A DNA stretch of 64,000 nt, from the NCBI RefSeq assembly GCF_963678635.1, contig NC_087062.1:42112395-42176394 (forward strand), read 5' to 3'. A program made the translations under genes and the position numbers. Source of the stretch: Symsagittifera roscoffensis (lineage: Eukaryota; Xenacoelomorpha; Acoela; Convolutidae). The notes below the pieces were generated by a model, which saw nothing but the letters and a program-made list of their open reading frames with translations, ran no database searches and had not been told where the DNA came from. Each line of letters opens with the position of its first letter. The first letter of the stretch is position 1. Below are positions 63,514 to 64,000 of this stretch, piece after piece.

Positions 63514-64000
63514 TATAGTATGAACTCTCTTTTTTTCCAACCTAAGTCGCAAATATGTTGTTCATTTTGAAAGTGTTAATTTTGATCCAGCTATTAAATA
63601 CTGCCAATGCTAAGGATATTAACACAGACTATTATATTACAAAGAGCACTTAAGCTTCAAGGTATCATGGATCTGTAGCGTAGAGGTAGGGAAGGACACC
63701 AGCAACAAAATGAGAGGGTTCGAAGCTGGGCAGGGTCGGATATTTTTATTGAACTTTTTCGTATACTAGTATGCGTCCGCTCTATAAATTGAGGCATGTT
63801 AGTTGGTATTTTTTTTTCAAATTGAGTGGTACTGCTAAAGCGTCATATTTGGCTTGCGTGACTTAGCAATTATATAGACTCAAAATTGGCGTGCGTCACT
63901 TAAGAAATTTTGTAGACTCAAAGTTTTACTAATTCAGTTTTTCTCAGTAGCGTTATCGGTCATTTTTTTTTGCTTGTGTATGCAAAGTGCAACTTCGCCT

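Larger units (their letters stand above)
62513..64000. other. Intergenic sequence to the right edge
   Basis: No gene is recognised. The stretch holds a 26-bp direct repeat (62767-62817), a doubled TTTTTTGCCGTTTCTGAAG near 63035-63075, a GT microsatellite at 63341-63357, a type-2 hairpin at 63495-63513 and a tRNA-like stretch at about 63667-63741 (TAGCGTAGAGGTAGGG, GAGGGTTCGAAGC). Confidence 0.45.

Overview
The window is eukaryotic DNA, almost certainly from an invertebrate animal; I cannot name the species. It carries one recognisable host gene, an OSBP-related protein of the ORP9 type with short GT-AG introns, set in AT-rich sequence. That sequence also holds tRNA-derived SINE-like modules, a Jockey-type LINE remnant and Penelope-type GIY-YIG fragments.

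Positions 1-1295 hold a plus-strand fragment of an older relative of the large element that follows. Positions 1296 to about 40889 are read as one very large, young Ty3/gypsy-type LTR element on the minus strand. It has similar ~0.86-0.89 kb terminal repeats at 1296-2186 and 40029-40889. In sense order, right to left, it has a long leader with 69-bp and 14-bp minisatellites, gag, protease, reverse transcriptase/RNase H and integrase. After the integrase come about 9 kb of extra open frames (2626-11517) unlike the usual gypsy set. The gag-to-integrase block occurs three times in tandem (periods 8445 and 8534 bp). Without the extra units the element would be about 22-23 kb.

Two things stand out in this element. 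The integrase frame ends in a domain that reads as a TARG1/OARD1-like macro (ADP-ribose) domain. The first extra frame carries one clear SGNH/GDSL hydrolase domain and a probable second one. The hexamer CTCAAG/CTTGAG is several-fold over-represented throughout the element and its LTRs but not in the host DNA.

Positions 39396-47693 are a tandem segmental duplication of about 4.1-4.2 kb. Each copy holds leader minisatellite, LTR, GIY-YIG fragment, a small open frame and the first three recognised ORP exons. The second copy (46634-47536) can be followed into four single-copy 3' exons (54181-55345) across a 6.6 kb intron. That intron holds a 1.93 kb tandem duplication with tRNA-like and hairpin modules.

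From 55.35 kb to the end I see no host gene. There is a minus-strand Jockey-like LINE remnant (about 58.94-59.91 kb), a cluster of tRNA-like modules (61.94-62.44 kb), and scattered hairpin repeats and microsatellites.
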